In this document: positions 1 to 6,680 of the stretch, piece by piece
Numbering within the stretch: position 1 is the first letter of the stretch
How the letters are laid out: each line of letters begins with the position of its first letter
Assembly (NCBI GenBank): GCA_049964655.1
Contig: JBMFXC010000085.1
Location: 1 to 10,654 of the forward strand
Direction: 5' to 3'
Length of the DNA: 10,654 nt
Origin: JAJZJT01 sp049964655
GTDB lineage: Bacteria > Actinomycetota > Acidimicrobiia > Acidimicrobiales > RAAP-2
The notes under the pieces: model-generated
Database searches by the model: none
What the model was told of the DNA's origin: nothing
The model's input: only the letters and a program-made list of their open reading frames with translations
Position numbers and translations under genes: made by a program

Positions 1-409
1 CTCGTCCTCGACGAGAGGAGGTCGCCATGCCCGATCCAGCAGCGGCTGTCTCAGAGAGTTCACCGGGGCCCCACGAGTTCGTGCTGCCGCCCCGGCACCG
101 GCTGTTCGCCGTCTTCGACGACCGGCGACCGACGGCGAGCCGGCTGAGCAGGAGGGCAGGGAGCTCGGTGGGCTGGTTCCTCGTCCATGCCCTGGGCGCC
201 GTCGAGCGCAGCACGGATGCGGTGGCGGAGGCGTAGTAGGCCATGACACGGGCCTCGTCTGTCGACGTGACAACCCAGGTCCGGCTCGTTCCCGTGGATT
301 GGTTGGCGAGCGCTCGGCGGACGAGCCAGTCGTCGAGAGCCGGCCTGCCGCAGTTGAATCCCTGGAGCTGGTGTGCGTGGGTGAGCAGGTCCGGCCCGCG
401 GTAGGTCAC
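1..409 (-). pseudogene. GNAT-family toxin (TacT-like), 3' end lost
   Basis: The reading frame starts at GTG 409, which overlaps the antitoxin stop codon (GTGA). About 96 residues match the N-terminal half of GNAT toxins of the DUF1778/GNAT type II systems: FNCGRPALDDWL (18-29), RALANQSTGTSRTWV (32-46), the AYYA strand (57-60) and LLLSRLAVGRR (86-96). Known members acetylate the amino group of aminoacyl-tRNA and stop translation. After residue 96 (about position 122) the expected motif A, QGxGxG/A, which binds acetyl-CoA, is missing. The frame continues without a stop to the window edge, but only as antisense of the neighbouring plus-strand fragment. Known toxins are about 160-175 aa, so roughly 40% including the cofactor site is gone, and the product should be inactive (inference). 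A misassembly at the junction is the alternative. Confidence 0.8.
27..236 (+). pseudogene. 5' fragment of a YflT-like stress protein gene, chimeric 69-aa ORF
   Basis: An ATG at 27 follows a strong ribosome binding site (GAGGAGG, about 14-20), which marks a genuine gene start. Residues 1-33 end in RHRLFAVFDDR, matching NRHWLLAVFDDR in the gene at 2391-2708; at DNA level 31 of 33 bases agree between 93-125 and 2487-2519. In related proteins this is the first beta strand of a small domain resembling the general stress protein YflT (VFDD, then an A-rich helix). Here the A-rich helix is missing. From about position 125 the frame reads antisense through the truncated GNAT toxin until TAG at 234-236. 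Only positions 27-125 are native gene, and the rest is a fusion by-product. The YflT assignment rests on a short motif and is tentative. Confidence 0.6.
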
Positions 410-681
410 TCAGGCTGCTCGAGCGCGGAGGGCGCAGCGAGGAGCTCCGCCATCGCTGCCGGCAGGCTCGACGGGGCGGGCAGCAGGCGCTGGAGCTCGT
501 CCCATGCCTCGTCATGGACGACGAACACCCGGCGATCGGCGAGGTCGACCTCGGCAGCCTCGACCGCGTGGCGGAGGACATAGTCGCTGGTGGACTCCCC
601 CCGGGACGCGGCGGCCTGCCGCAGGACGGCGTCCTGGGAGGGGGTGAGGCGGAGGTTCAGTCGCTCGGTCTTCATCGCCAT
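406..681 (-). CDS. DUF1778 ribbon-helix-helix antitoxin (TacA-like)
   Basis: A 91-aa protein. The N-terminal part, KTERLNLRLTPSQDAVLRQA, is the ribbon-helix-helix DNA-binding strand and first helix typical of DUF1778. ESTSDYVLRHAV follows as the second helix. The C-terminal helix FVVHDEAWDELQRLL is the usual toxin-wrapping segment. Such antitoxins neutralise a GNAT toxin by blocking its acetyl-CoA site and repress their own operon. The next gene overlaps by GTGA and is that toxin, but truncated, so this antitoxin appears orphaned. No clear ribosome binding site is visible. ATG 681 is chosen, but ATG 675 (starting MKTERLNL) fits equally well. The roughly 290-bp spacer to plsC on the opposite strand should hold its promoter, but I could not define one. 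Confidence 0.87.
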   Translation of the reverse strand: MAMKTERLNLRLTPSQDAVLRQAAASRGESTSDYVLRHAVEAAEVDLADRRVFVVHDEAWDELQRLLPAPSSLPAAMAELLAAPSALEQPE

Positions 682-973
682 GTCCAAGAGTGAACGCCAT
701 TTGGTGCACGGTCGCTGGGTATCGATGAGTCAATGCGGCGTGCCCGGGGCCGGGGCCGCCGTCCGGTAGCGTAGGGCGATACCGCCGCCCGGCCCAGCCT
801 GCCGCGACCGGCCGCTCTGCTGCCTCGTTCCCCGTCCCACCGGCCAGATGGCAGGCGGAGGGAGCGGACGGCCCGGTGACCGGCTCCACCGACGGGCAGC
901 GCTACATCCGACCGGTCCGCCCTCTGGCTACGAACACCTTCGGGGGATGCGAGCCAGACCAGGAGGTCCGTCC

Positions 974-1753
974 ATGCGCGAGTACGTCTACCGCCCGGTG
1001 GTCCGGGTGGCGATCGTCGCCACCCGGCTGCTCGGCATCCGGTTCGACCTCCAGGGCCTGGAGAACCTGCCGGCGGAGGGCGGGGCCGTGCTGGCCGCCA
1101 ACCACGTCAGCTTCTTCGACTTCATCTTCGTGGGCCTCGCCTACCACCGGCGCAACCGCCGCCTGGTCCGCTTCTTGGCGAAGCGGTCCGTCTTCGAACG
1201 GTGGCCGGTCGGGTGGTTGCTGCGCAGCATGCGTCACATCCCGGTCGACCGGGCTGCCGGCGCCGGCGCCGGCGCCGAAGCCTACGGTGCAGCGGTGGAG
1301 GCGTTGTGGGCGGGCGAGGTGGTGGGCGTGTTCCCCGAATCGACCATCTCGCGCTCGTTCCTGCCCCGACAACTGAAGTCGGGAGCGGCGCGGATGGCCG
1401 TCGAAGCCGGTGTCCCGCTCATCCCGGTGGTCACCTGGGGCGGCCAGCGACTGTGGACCGCGGGTCGGCGCCCGGCGCTGGTGCGGCGGGTGCCGGTCAC
1501 CGTCCTGGTGGGCCCGCCCCTCTCCGTCGGTGCGGGTGAGGAGCCCGACGCCGTCACCCGCCGTCTGACCGCACGGCTGGCCGAGATGGTAGACGGAGTG
1601 ATCGCCGCCTACCCCGACCGGGAGGCGGGCGACGGAGCCTGGTGGATGCCGGCCCGGATGGGGGGAACGGCACCCACGCCGGAGGAGGCGGACGGAGCCG
1701 AGCGCCGGGCCATCGCCGGCCGAGCGCCGGTGGTGCCACCGCCGGCGGGTTGA
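974..1753 (+). CDS. plsC: 1-acyl-sn-glycerol-3-phosphate acyltransferase (PlsC family)
   Basis: A 259-aa protein that by family membership transfers an acyl chain to lysophosphatidate at the membrane, giving phosphatidate for phospholipid or triacylglycerol synthesis. Motif I is NHVSFFD with catalytic His44 and Asp49 (HX4D). Motif III is FPESTISRSF (119-128); Ser in place of the usual Gly after Glu121 is an actinobacterial variant I have seen before (FPEATISRSF). Motif IV is VPLIPVV (146-152). The region around 8-21 is hydrophobic. The start is fixed by AGGAGG at 961-966, seven bases before ATG 974; the frame is open further upstream but without such a site. The last 40 residues are Ala/Pro/Gly-rich and outside the domain. 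The acyl substrate cannot be read from sequence, and related acyltransferases for lysophospholipids remain possible. Confidence 0.9.
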   Translation: MREYVYRPVVRVAIVATRLLGIRFDLQGLENLPAEGGAVLAANHVSFFDFIFVGLAYHRRNRRLVRFLAKRSVFERWPVGWLLRSMRHIPVDRAAGAGAGAEAYGAAVEALWAGEVVGVFPESTISRSFLPRQLKSGAARMAVEAGVPLIPVVTWGGQRLWTAGRRPALVRRVPVTVLVGPPLSVGAGEEPDAVTRRLTARLAEMVDGVIAAYPDREAGDGAWWMPARMGGTAPTPEEADGAERRAIAGRAPVVPPPAG

Positions 1754-1769
1754 ACGACGTGGCGGGTGT

Positions 1770-1930
1770 CGCAGCCGCGGTGGTGGACCGGCACGCCGAT
1801 ACCGGATGGGGCGTGGCGACCTGATCGTGATGGCGGTAGTTGCCAGCGGGTGTGGGAGCACGCGGTGCCGAAGACGCGCCGGTCGGTCAGCCCCAGGATC
1901 AGCGTGCACTTCCGACAGCCCGGGGTGCGC
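1770..1930 (+). pseudogene. alkB: 3' remnant of an AlkB-type 2-oxoglutarate/Fe(II) dioxygenase gene, frameshifted
   Basis: Two adjacent plus-strand frames together give the C-terminal quarter of a DNA/RNA alkylation repair dioxygenase. Frame one (to 1832) reads GGGPARRYRMGRGDLIVM. Frame two (from 1835) reads GGSCQRVWEHAVPKTRRS, then SPRISVHFRQPGVR. The second piece carries the last iron-binding His (WEHAVPK) and the two Arg that bind 2-oxoglutarate and close the fold (PRIS and HFR). One missing base near 1833-1834 separates GDLIVM from GGSCQR. The first iron ligands (HxD) and the whole N-terminal half, about 150 residues in the family, are absent; upstream is the plsC 3' end. There is no stop at the expected place, and frame two runs on to 2440. 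A decayed gene is the best reading. A sequencing indel could explain the frameshift but not the missing half. Confidence 0.75.
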
Positions 1931-2390
1931 TGGGGGCCGGGCTGTGGTGGAGTCCGGACCGATCAGGCGGCGCGTTCGGAGCTCAGGCCGTGCTGGCTCG
2001 ACCACAGAAACGTGCCGTCGATGGTGACCCCGACGGCGCTGGGTTGGTTCGCCGGGTGGGAGTCCGTCGTGGCCGTGCCGTCGGCGGTGCAGCCCGAGAA
2101 GCGATCGGTGGCCGTGCGCTGCCCCGGATATCCGGCTCTTCGCGTTGAGGCGTGGGGCGGTGCCAGACCGGTGACCCGCCCATCGGCATCCACCACCAGG
2201 GCCCCGTGCCCCCCGATGCTTGCGGTTAGCGACCAGCGAGAACGGAGGACACAGGGCATGGGCGACCGGAGTAGCGATGCCAGCGCACTGCTGGGGATGG
2301 ACAGCTTCGTCCTCCTGTCCAGGTCGAGGAGGATGGGGAGCTCTACGTCCTCGTGGAGACGACGGCGACGAAGGCCACGCAGTCGCCCAG
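1931..2390. other. Region without a recognised gene
   Basis: No protein family is recognisable on either strand. The most gene-like stretch is a minus-strand open frame ending at TGA 1963-1965. It can be read from ATG 2259 as 98 aa and contains ALVVDADGRVTGLAPPHA and VGVTIDGTFLWSSQHGL. Its codons end mostly in G/C, but it has no ribosome binding site and no known domain. On the plus strand a short stretch around 2310-2360 reads PVQVEEDGELYVLVE in a frame different from the gene that follows. Both may be remnants of decayed genes, consistent with the AlkB fragment next door. Confidence 0.4.
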
Positions 2391-2708
2391 ATGGCACGCA
2401 TCTCGACAGGACCGGTCGAGGTCCAGAAGTTGGTGGCTGAGAAGATTCGACGGATCGCCCACGGGATGGGGAACTTCGAGAAGAACCGGCACTGGCTGTT
2501 GGCCGTCTTCGACGACCGGGCCGCCGCGGAGGCGGCCGTCGCCCTCCAATCGGCTGGGCACGTCAGCCAAGACGAGGTGTGGGTGCTGTCGGGCGAGCAG
2601 GGGATCACTACGCTCGCCCCGGTCGATCTTCTCTTGGCGGACCCAGTTGCCGACGGTCTACTCGACGACGAACGGAACTCGGTCGCTTCTCGGTCACTGC
2701 TGGCATGA
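2391..2708 (+). CDS. Small YflT-like stress-domain protein
   Basis: A protein of up to 105 aa. Its core, WLLAVFDDRAAAEAAVALQ, then AGHVSQDEVWVLSGEQG, has the strand, Ala-rich helix, and strand pattern of small domains resembling Bacillus general stress protein YflT (an inferred fold match; its function is unknown). It is the more complete paralog of the fragment at 27-125. The start is uncertain: ATG 2391 and ATG 2466 are both in frame and neither has a clear ribosome binding site. The frame is also open upstream to about 2220 with poor, non-protein-like sequence. The tail after LAPVDLLLADP is short and matches nothing I know, so the 3' end could also be altered. Codon use is normal for the window. 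Confidence 0.6.
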   Translation: MARISTGPVEVQKLVAEKIRRIAHGMGNFEKNRHWLLAVFDDRAAAEAAVALQSAGHVSQDEVWVLSGEQGITTLAPVDLLLADPVADGLLDDERNSVASRSLLA

Positions 2709-2821
2709 CTACCCCCTCTCTGAGGTTTCAGGCCAGCGGGAGGATGGTCAGCCCTGATCTCGCCCTGGTGTCCCCACACCCCGGCCGCCTGCCGTGGCGG
2801 CGGAAGCGGGTCGGTGCGACG

Positions 2822-3124
2822 ATGGCGTCCATGCTCGCAGCGTTCTCCATCACCCCGCTCGGCACCGGTGAGTCGGTCGGTGCCGAGGTCGCCGAGGCCG
2901 TCCGCATCGTCCGCGAGAGCGGGCTCCCCAACGAGACCAACGCCATGTTCACCAACCTCGAGGGCAGCTGGGACGAGGTGATGGGCGTGATTAGGCGGTG
3001 TGTGGACGCGCTTGCCGAGCGAGCACCACGCCTGTCGGTCGTGGTCAAGCTGGACATTCGGCCCGCTCGGCCCGACGACCGGATGGTGGCCAAGGTCGCC
3101 TCCGTGGAAGACCGCCTGGGCTGA
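2822..3124 (+). CDS. MTH1187-family thiamine-binding protein
   Basis: About 100 aa, usual for the family (PF01910). Family features are the N-terminal strand LAAFSITPLGTGESVGAEV, the helix EVAEAVRIVRESGL and the segment TNAMFTNLEGSWDEVMGVIR, where the loop around TNLEG helps form the ligand site. It ends with a strand, SVVVKLDIR, and a conserved acidic/Arg tail. Known members form ferredoxin-like tetramers in the cytoplasm that bind thiamine or related pyrimidines; a role in thiamine handling is presumed but poorly proven. ATG 2831 (MLAAFS) would match the family start more exactly than ATG 2822 (MASMLAAFS), and neither has a clear ribosome binding site. No thiamine genes are nearby. Confidence 0.88.
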   Translation: MASMLAAFSITPLGTGESVGAEVAEAVRIVRESGLPNETNAMFTNLEGSWDEVMGVIRRCVDALAERAPRLSVVVKLDIRPARPDDRMVAKVASVEDRLG

Positions 3125-3154
3125 CCACAGCGCCGCCGGACCACAGCGCCGCCG
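3123..3154. repeat. 16-bp tandem duplication
   Basis: GACCACAGCGCCGCCG occurs twice in perfect head-to-tail copies, beginning inside the stop codon of the thiamine-binding gene. It is too short to be a mobile element and looks like replication slippage. Confidence 0.9.
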
Positions 3155-3179
3155 ACGGTGTGCGGCGGTCCCGCGACGG

Positions 3180-3185
3180 TACGCT
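3180..3185 (+). promoter_or_regulatory. Candidate -10 element of a leaderless promoter
   Basis: TACGCT fits the actinobacterial -10 pattern TANNNT. It ends six bases before the GTG at 3192, the spacing expected when transcription begins at the start codon. The absence of a ribosome binding site before that GTG supports a leaderless transcript. No good -35 element is evident. Confidence 0.4.
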
Positions 3186-3191
3186 CGCAGC

Positions 3192-4223
3192 GTGCCCGAT
3201 CCCCATGTGGCTGCCCCCGACCGCTACCAGGCCATGGAGTACCGGCGGTGCGGCCGTAGCGGCTTGTTGCTTCCGGCGATCTCGCTCGGCTTGTGGCAGA
3301 ACTTCGGCGACGACCGGCCACTTGCCACGCAGCGGGCCATCCTGCGTCGCGCCTTCGACCGGGGCGTGACCCACTTCGACCTGGCCAACAACTACGGGCC
3401 ACCCTACGGGAGTGCCGAGGTCAACTTCGGGCGCATCCTGCGTGAAGACTTCGCCCCCTATCGCGACGAGCTGGTGATCTCGACCAAGGCGGGCTGGGAC
3501 ATGTGGCCGGGTCCCTACGGCGACCACGGGTCGCGCCAGTACCTGTTGTCGAGCCTCGACCAGAGCCTCGCCCGGATGGGGCTCGAGCACGTCGACCTCT
3601 TCTACCACCACCGCTTCGACCCCGACACCCCGCTCGAGGAGACGATGGGCGCGCTCGACGCCGCCGTGCGCCAGGGCAAGACGCGCTACGTCGGCATCTC
3701 TTCGTACTCCGCCGAACGCACCCGCCAGGCGGTGGCCATCTTGCGCGACCTGGGCACCCCGCTGCTGGTCCACCAGCCGTCGTACTCGATGTTCAACCGG
3801 TGGATCGAGGGGGGGCTGCTCGACGTCCTCGACGAGGAGGGGGTGGGATGCGTCGCCTTCTCTCCGCTCGCCCAAGGCCTGCTCACCGACCGCTATCTCG
3901 ACGGTGTCCCCGAGGGCTCACGAGCCGCCGCCGGCACGACGCTCACTGCCGACATGCTGTCGGAGACCAACCTTGCCCGGGTGCGCTCCCTCGCCAAGCT
4001 GGCGGCGCGGCGAGGGCAGCAGCTGGCCCAGTTGGCCATCGCTTGGGCGCTGCGTGACCCGCGAGTGACCTCGGTCGTGCTCGGGGCGAGCAGTGTCGAG
4101 CAGCTCGACGACAACCTCGATGCCCTGACTGCAGCCGAGCTGGACGAGGCAGAGCTCGCCGAGGTCGATCGCTACGCCGTCGAGGCAGGTATCGATCTGT
4201 GGCGGGGACCGTCGACCAGTTGA
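3192..4223 (+). CDS. Aldo/keto reductase, YghZ/L-glyceraldehyde 3-phosphate reductase type
   Basis: A 343-aa cytosolic TIM-barrel NADPH-dependent carbonyl reductase. The catalytic tetrad is visible as Asp63 (HFDLANNYG), Tyr68, Lys99 (STKAGW) and His139 (FYHHRF). The cofactor region includes GASSVEQLDDNL near residue 300. The N-terminal DRYQAMEYRRCGRSG and the C-terminal GIDLWRGPS are hallmarks of the YghZ-type subfamily, whose E. coli member reduces L-glyceraldehyde 3-phosphate and can detoxify methylglyoxal; the real substrate here is not known. The GTG at 3192 is chosen because family members begin about 14 residues before the EYRRCGRSG motif. The frame is open further upstream, but that sequence is antisense-like. 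The MscS gene follows after 10 bp, so the two may be co-transcribed. Confidence 0.9.
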   Translation: MPDPHVAAPDRYQAMEYRRCGRSGLLLPAISLGLWQNFGDDRPLATQRAILRRAFDRGVTHFDLANNYGPPYGSAEVNFGRILREDFAPYRDELVISTKAGWDMWPGPYGDHGSRQYLLSSLDQSLARMGLEHVDLFYHHRFDPDTPLEETMGALDAAVRQGKTRYVGISSYSAERTRQAVAILRDLGTPLLVHQPSYSMFNRWIEGGLLDVLDEEGVGCVAFSPLAQGLLTDRYLDGVPEGSRAAAGTTLTADMLSETNLARVRSLAKLAARRGQQLAQLAIAWALRDPRVTSVVLGASSVEQLDDNLDALTAAELDEAELAEVDRYAVEAGIDLWRGPSTS

Positions 4224-4233
4224 GGCCGGCACC

Positions 4234-5382
4234 GTGAGTGTGGAGGTCGCCGTCGCTGTCGTGGCCGCCGCCACCGTCGGTTCGGCTCTGGTGGCCGCCC
4301 TCGTCGCTGCTCTCCTCGGACGTGTGGTCCGACACCGGCCCGGTCCTGTCGTCGTCCGGTCGCTCGTGACCCGTTTGAGCGGACCAGGGCGCGTCGTGGT
4401 CCCCCTCGTCGCCCCCGACGCGTCGGCCGCGTCAGCCGGGTTGCCGGGGACTGCCGAGACGGTCGTCGTGCACGTAGCCGGGGCGTTGCTGGTCGCAGCC
4501 GTGGCCTGGCTGGTCGTGCGCACCACCTATGTCTTCGACGATCTCCTGTTTGCCCGCTACCCACTGGACGCTCCCGACAACCTGCGGGCTCGGCGGGTCC
4601 ACACCCAGGTGCAGGTGCTTCGGCGAGTGACCGTCGCCGTCGTGTCGTTCCTGGCCGTCGCCGTGGTGCTGCTCGGCATCCCCGGGGTGCGTGCTGCCGG
4701 CATCGGGCTGCTTGCCTCGGCTGGACTGATCGGGGTTGTCGGGGGGATTGCTGCTCGCCCGACTGCGTCCAACGTCGTCGCCGGCCTCCAGATCGCCGTC
4801 AGCCAGCCCATCCGAGTCGACGACGTGGTGGTGGTCGACGGTCACTGGGGACGGGTCGAGGAGATCGCTCTCACCTACGTCGTGGTCCGGGTGTGGGACC
4901 TGCGTCGCCTGGTCGTCCCTGTCTCCTACTTCGTCAGCCAGCCCTTCGAGAACTGGACCCGCTCGACGGCCGACATCCTCGGGTGGGTCCACCTCGAGGT
5001 GGACTACGCCGCACCGGTGGACGAGATCCGGACCGCGTTCCACGACATCCTGTCTGCGTCGCCAGACTGGGACGGAAAGGTGGCGACCTTGCAGGTGACC
5101 GGGCTCGGCACCGAGACCATGCAGCTGCGGGCGCTGATGAGCTCACCGGACTCGAGCCGTTCGTGGAACCTCCAGTGCGAAGTGCGGGAGCGGCTCGTCG
5201 CCCACCTGCAAGAGCGGTTCCCCTGGGCGCTGCCTCGGCTCCGTACGGAACCGGCCGCCGTGCACGACCGCTCGGGTGCCCCCGGCCGCGGCTTGGACGA
5301 GAGGCCGGCCGGTGCTTCGGGAAGCTCCGGGCCTGGCGCTGGGTCGGCCGGCCTGGCCGGCGACGCCCCACCCGACCCGTAG
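4234..5382 (+). CDS. MscS-family mechanosensitive ion channel
   Basis: A 382-aa membrane protein that by family opens under membrane tension to release solutes on osmotic downshock. Hydrophobic helices lie near residues 5-29, 77-97 and 131-150. The pore-lining helix is 155-175, rich in Gly/Ala (GIGLLASAGLIGVVGGIAA). The conserved MscS beta domain follows at about 185-245, with SQPIRVDDVVVVDGHWGRVEEI and RLVVPVSYFVSQPFENWTR. A C-terminal alpha/beta domain runs to about 340, and the last 40 residues are a disordered Gly/Ala/Pro tail. GTG 4234 is supported by GAGG at 4222-4225, which overlaps the stop codon of the reductase, so translation may be coupled. A small-conductance-like topology with three helices is inferred. 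Confidence 0.92.
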   Translation: MSVEVAVAVVAAATVGSALVAALVAALLGRVVRHRPGPVVVRSLVTRLSGPGRVVVPLVAPDASAASAGLPGTAETVVVHVAGALLVAAVAWLVVRTTYVFDDLLFARYPLDAPDNLRARRVHTQVQVLRRVTVAVVSFLAVAVVLLGIPGVRAAGIGLLASAGLIGVVGGIAARPTASNVVAGLQIAVSQPIRVDDVVVVDGHWGRVEEIALTYVVVRVWDLRRLVVPVSYFVSQPFENWTRSTADILGWVHLEVDYAAPVDEIRTAFHDILSASPDWDGKVATLQVTGLGTETMQLRALMSSPDSSRSWNLQCEVRERLVAHLQERFPWALPRLRTEPAAVHDRSGAPGRGLDERPAGASGSSGPGAGSAGLAGDAPPDP

Positions 5383-5439
5383 CCCGTCTGCGGCGTGCCC
5401 CGGAGGTGGCTGCGACGGGTCGTTGCAACGGGGAACCTC

Positions 5440-5475
5440 CACCCGGTGGCGCTCTGGCACCCGGTGGCGCTCTGG
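5440..5475. repeat. 18-bp tandem duplication
   Basis: CACCCGGTGGCGCTCTGG is present in two perfect adjacent copies, followed by CACCC of a third, in the spacer between the MscS gene and the alcohol dehydrogenase. No function is evident. Confidence 0.9.
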
Positions 5476-5526
5476 CACCCGCGGGAGGAGAGGCCTTCGG
5501 CCCTGTTCGGTGAGCGAGCGCGGGCG

Positions 5527-5556
5527 TATCGTCGGACGCGTCGGAGGCGGTCCGAC
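5527..5556 (+). promoter_or_regulatory. Candidate promoter -10 and operator palindrome for the alcohol dehydrogenase
   Basis: TATCGT at 5527-5532 fits the TANNNT -10 pattern. Eight bases downstream lies a perfect inverted repeat, GTCGGA-N5-TCCGAC (5540-5556), at about the predicted transcription start. A third GTCGGA half-site at 5531-5536 overlaps the -10. This layout suits a dimeric repressor that blocks initiation. No regulator gene is adjacent and the -35 element is weak, so this is inference from position and symmetry. Confidence 0.4.
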
Positions 5557-5579
5557 CACGGAGGAACGGAGGAGGGGCC

Positions 5580-6629
5580 ATGCGTGCGCTTCGCCTGCTC
5601 GAGTGGAAGTCCGAACCACAGGTCGTCGAGGTCGACGAGCCGGTACCCGGACCCGGCCAAGTGGTCGTCCGCATCGGCGGCGCCGGGGCGTGCCACTCCG
5701 ACCTCCACCTCATGCGTGAGTTCGGCCCCGGGGTCGTGCCCTGGGACCCACCCTTCACCCTCGGGCACGAGAACGCCGGATGGGTGCACGCCCTGGGGGA
5801 GGGGGTCACCGGCCTCGAGGTCGGCCAGCCGGTCGCCGTCTACGGTCCGTGGGGGTGCGGCACCTGTCAGCGGTGCCGCCTCGGCATGGAGAACTACTGC
5901 GAGAACCCGCTCGGCGCACCGGTGCCCGGCGGTGGCGGCGGGCTTGGCCTCGACGGCGGCATGGCCGAGCTCATGCTCGTCCCGGCGGCTCGTCACCTGG
6001 TGGCGCTCCCCGAGGGGCTCGATCCGGTCACGGCCGCCCCGTTGACCGACGCCGGCCTTACCCCCTACCACGCCGTACGGCGGTCGTGGCCCAAGCTGGG
6101 GCCCGGGTCGACAGCCGTCGTGATCGGCATCGGGGGACTGGGCCACCTTGCCGTCCAGGTGGTACGAGCGACCACGGCTGCACGCGTGGTGGCGGTCGAC
6201 ACCCGCCAGGAAGCCCTGGCCCTCGCCTCCGCCGAGGGGGCCGACCTCGCCGTCTCACCGGAAAGTGCCGCATCGGAGATCCGAGCTGCTACCGGGGGCC
6301 GGGGGGCCGACGTCGTGCTCGACTTCGTCGGTTCGGACGCCACCCTTGCGCTCGGAGCCTCGGTGGGCCGTACGCTCGGGGACCTAACCGTCGTCGGGAT
6401 CGCCGGAGGGACGTTCGGGTTCTCGTTCTTCTCTGTCCCCTACGAGCTCTCGGCCCAGACCACCTACTGGGGGACCCGCCCCGAGCTCGAGGACGTGCTC
6501 GACCTGGCCGCTCGCGGCTTGCTCCGGGCGACGGTGACGACGGTCACCCTCGACGAGGCCGTCGAGGCCTACCACCGCATGGAAGCAGGCACGGCGGTCG
6601 GTCGCCAGGTCGTCGTCCCGTCTGCCTGA
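5580..6629 (+). CDS. Zinc-dependent alcohol dehydrogenase, similar to Rhodococcus ADH-A
   Basis: A 349-aa medium-chain dehydrogenase/reductase that oxidises an alcohol to an aldehyde or ketone with NAD. Catalytic zinc ligands are Cys38 (GACHSDLH), His63 with Glu64 (LGHENAG) and Asp157 (PLTDAGLTPYHAV). The Asp ligand is shared with the secondary alcohol dehydrogenase ADH-A of Rhodococcus ruber, which this protein resembles throughout as I recall that sequence. The structural zinc is held by Cys93, 96, 99 and 107 (CGTCQRC...NYC). The Rossmann motif GIGGLGHLAVQ (183-193) and Asp207 after VVAV indicate NAD preference. The motif PYELSAQTTYWGTRPEL near the C-terminus is also shared. A strong GGAGG site (5569-5573) precedes ATG 5580. 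Substrate range cannot be fixed, but short secondary alcohols and ketones are likely. Confidence 0.93.
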   Translation: MRALRLLEWKSEPQVVEVDEPVPGPGQVVVRIGGAGACHSDLHLMREFGPGVVPWDPPFTLGHENAGWVHALGEGVTGLEVGQPVAVYGPWGCGTCQRCRLGMENYCENPLGAPVPGGGGGLGLDGGMAELMLVPAARHLVALPEGLDPVTAAPLTDAGLTPYHAVRRSWPKLGPGSTAVVIGIGGLGHLAVQVVRATTAARVVAVDTRQEALALASAEGADLAVSPESAASEIRAATGGRGADVVLDFVGSDATLALGASVGRTLGDLTVVGIAGGTFGFSFFSVPYELSAQTTYWGTRPELEDVLDLAARGLLRATVTTVTLDEAVEAYHRMEAGTAVGRQVVVPSA

Positions 6630-6680
6630 ACCTGGCTCTCGCGGCATGACGAGGGCCCGGCGAGGCTGCCAGGGAGCCAG

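Noticed and set aside
1330..1362. Ser instead of Gly after the motif III Glu of the acyltransferase, as a possible loss of function
   Set aside because: The motif form FPE-x-TISRSF is a normal variant in actinobacterial members, and the catalytic HX4D is intact.
902..2779. Very long minus-strand open frame of 625 codons
   Set aside because: It is antisense to plsC and other plus-strand features and has an Arg/Pro/His-rich composition typical of shadow frames in GC-rich DNA.
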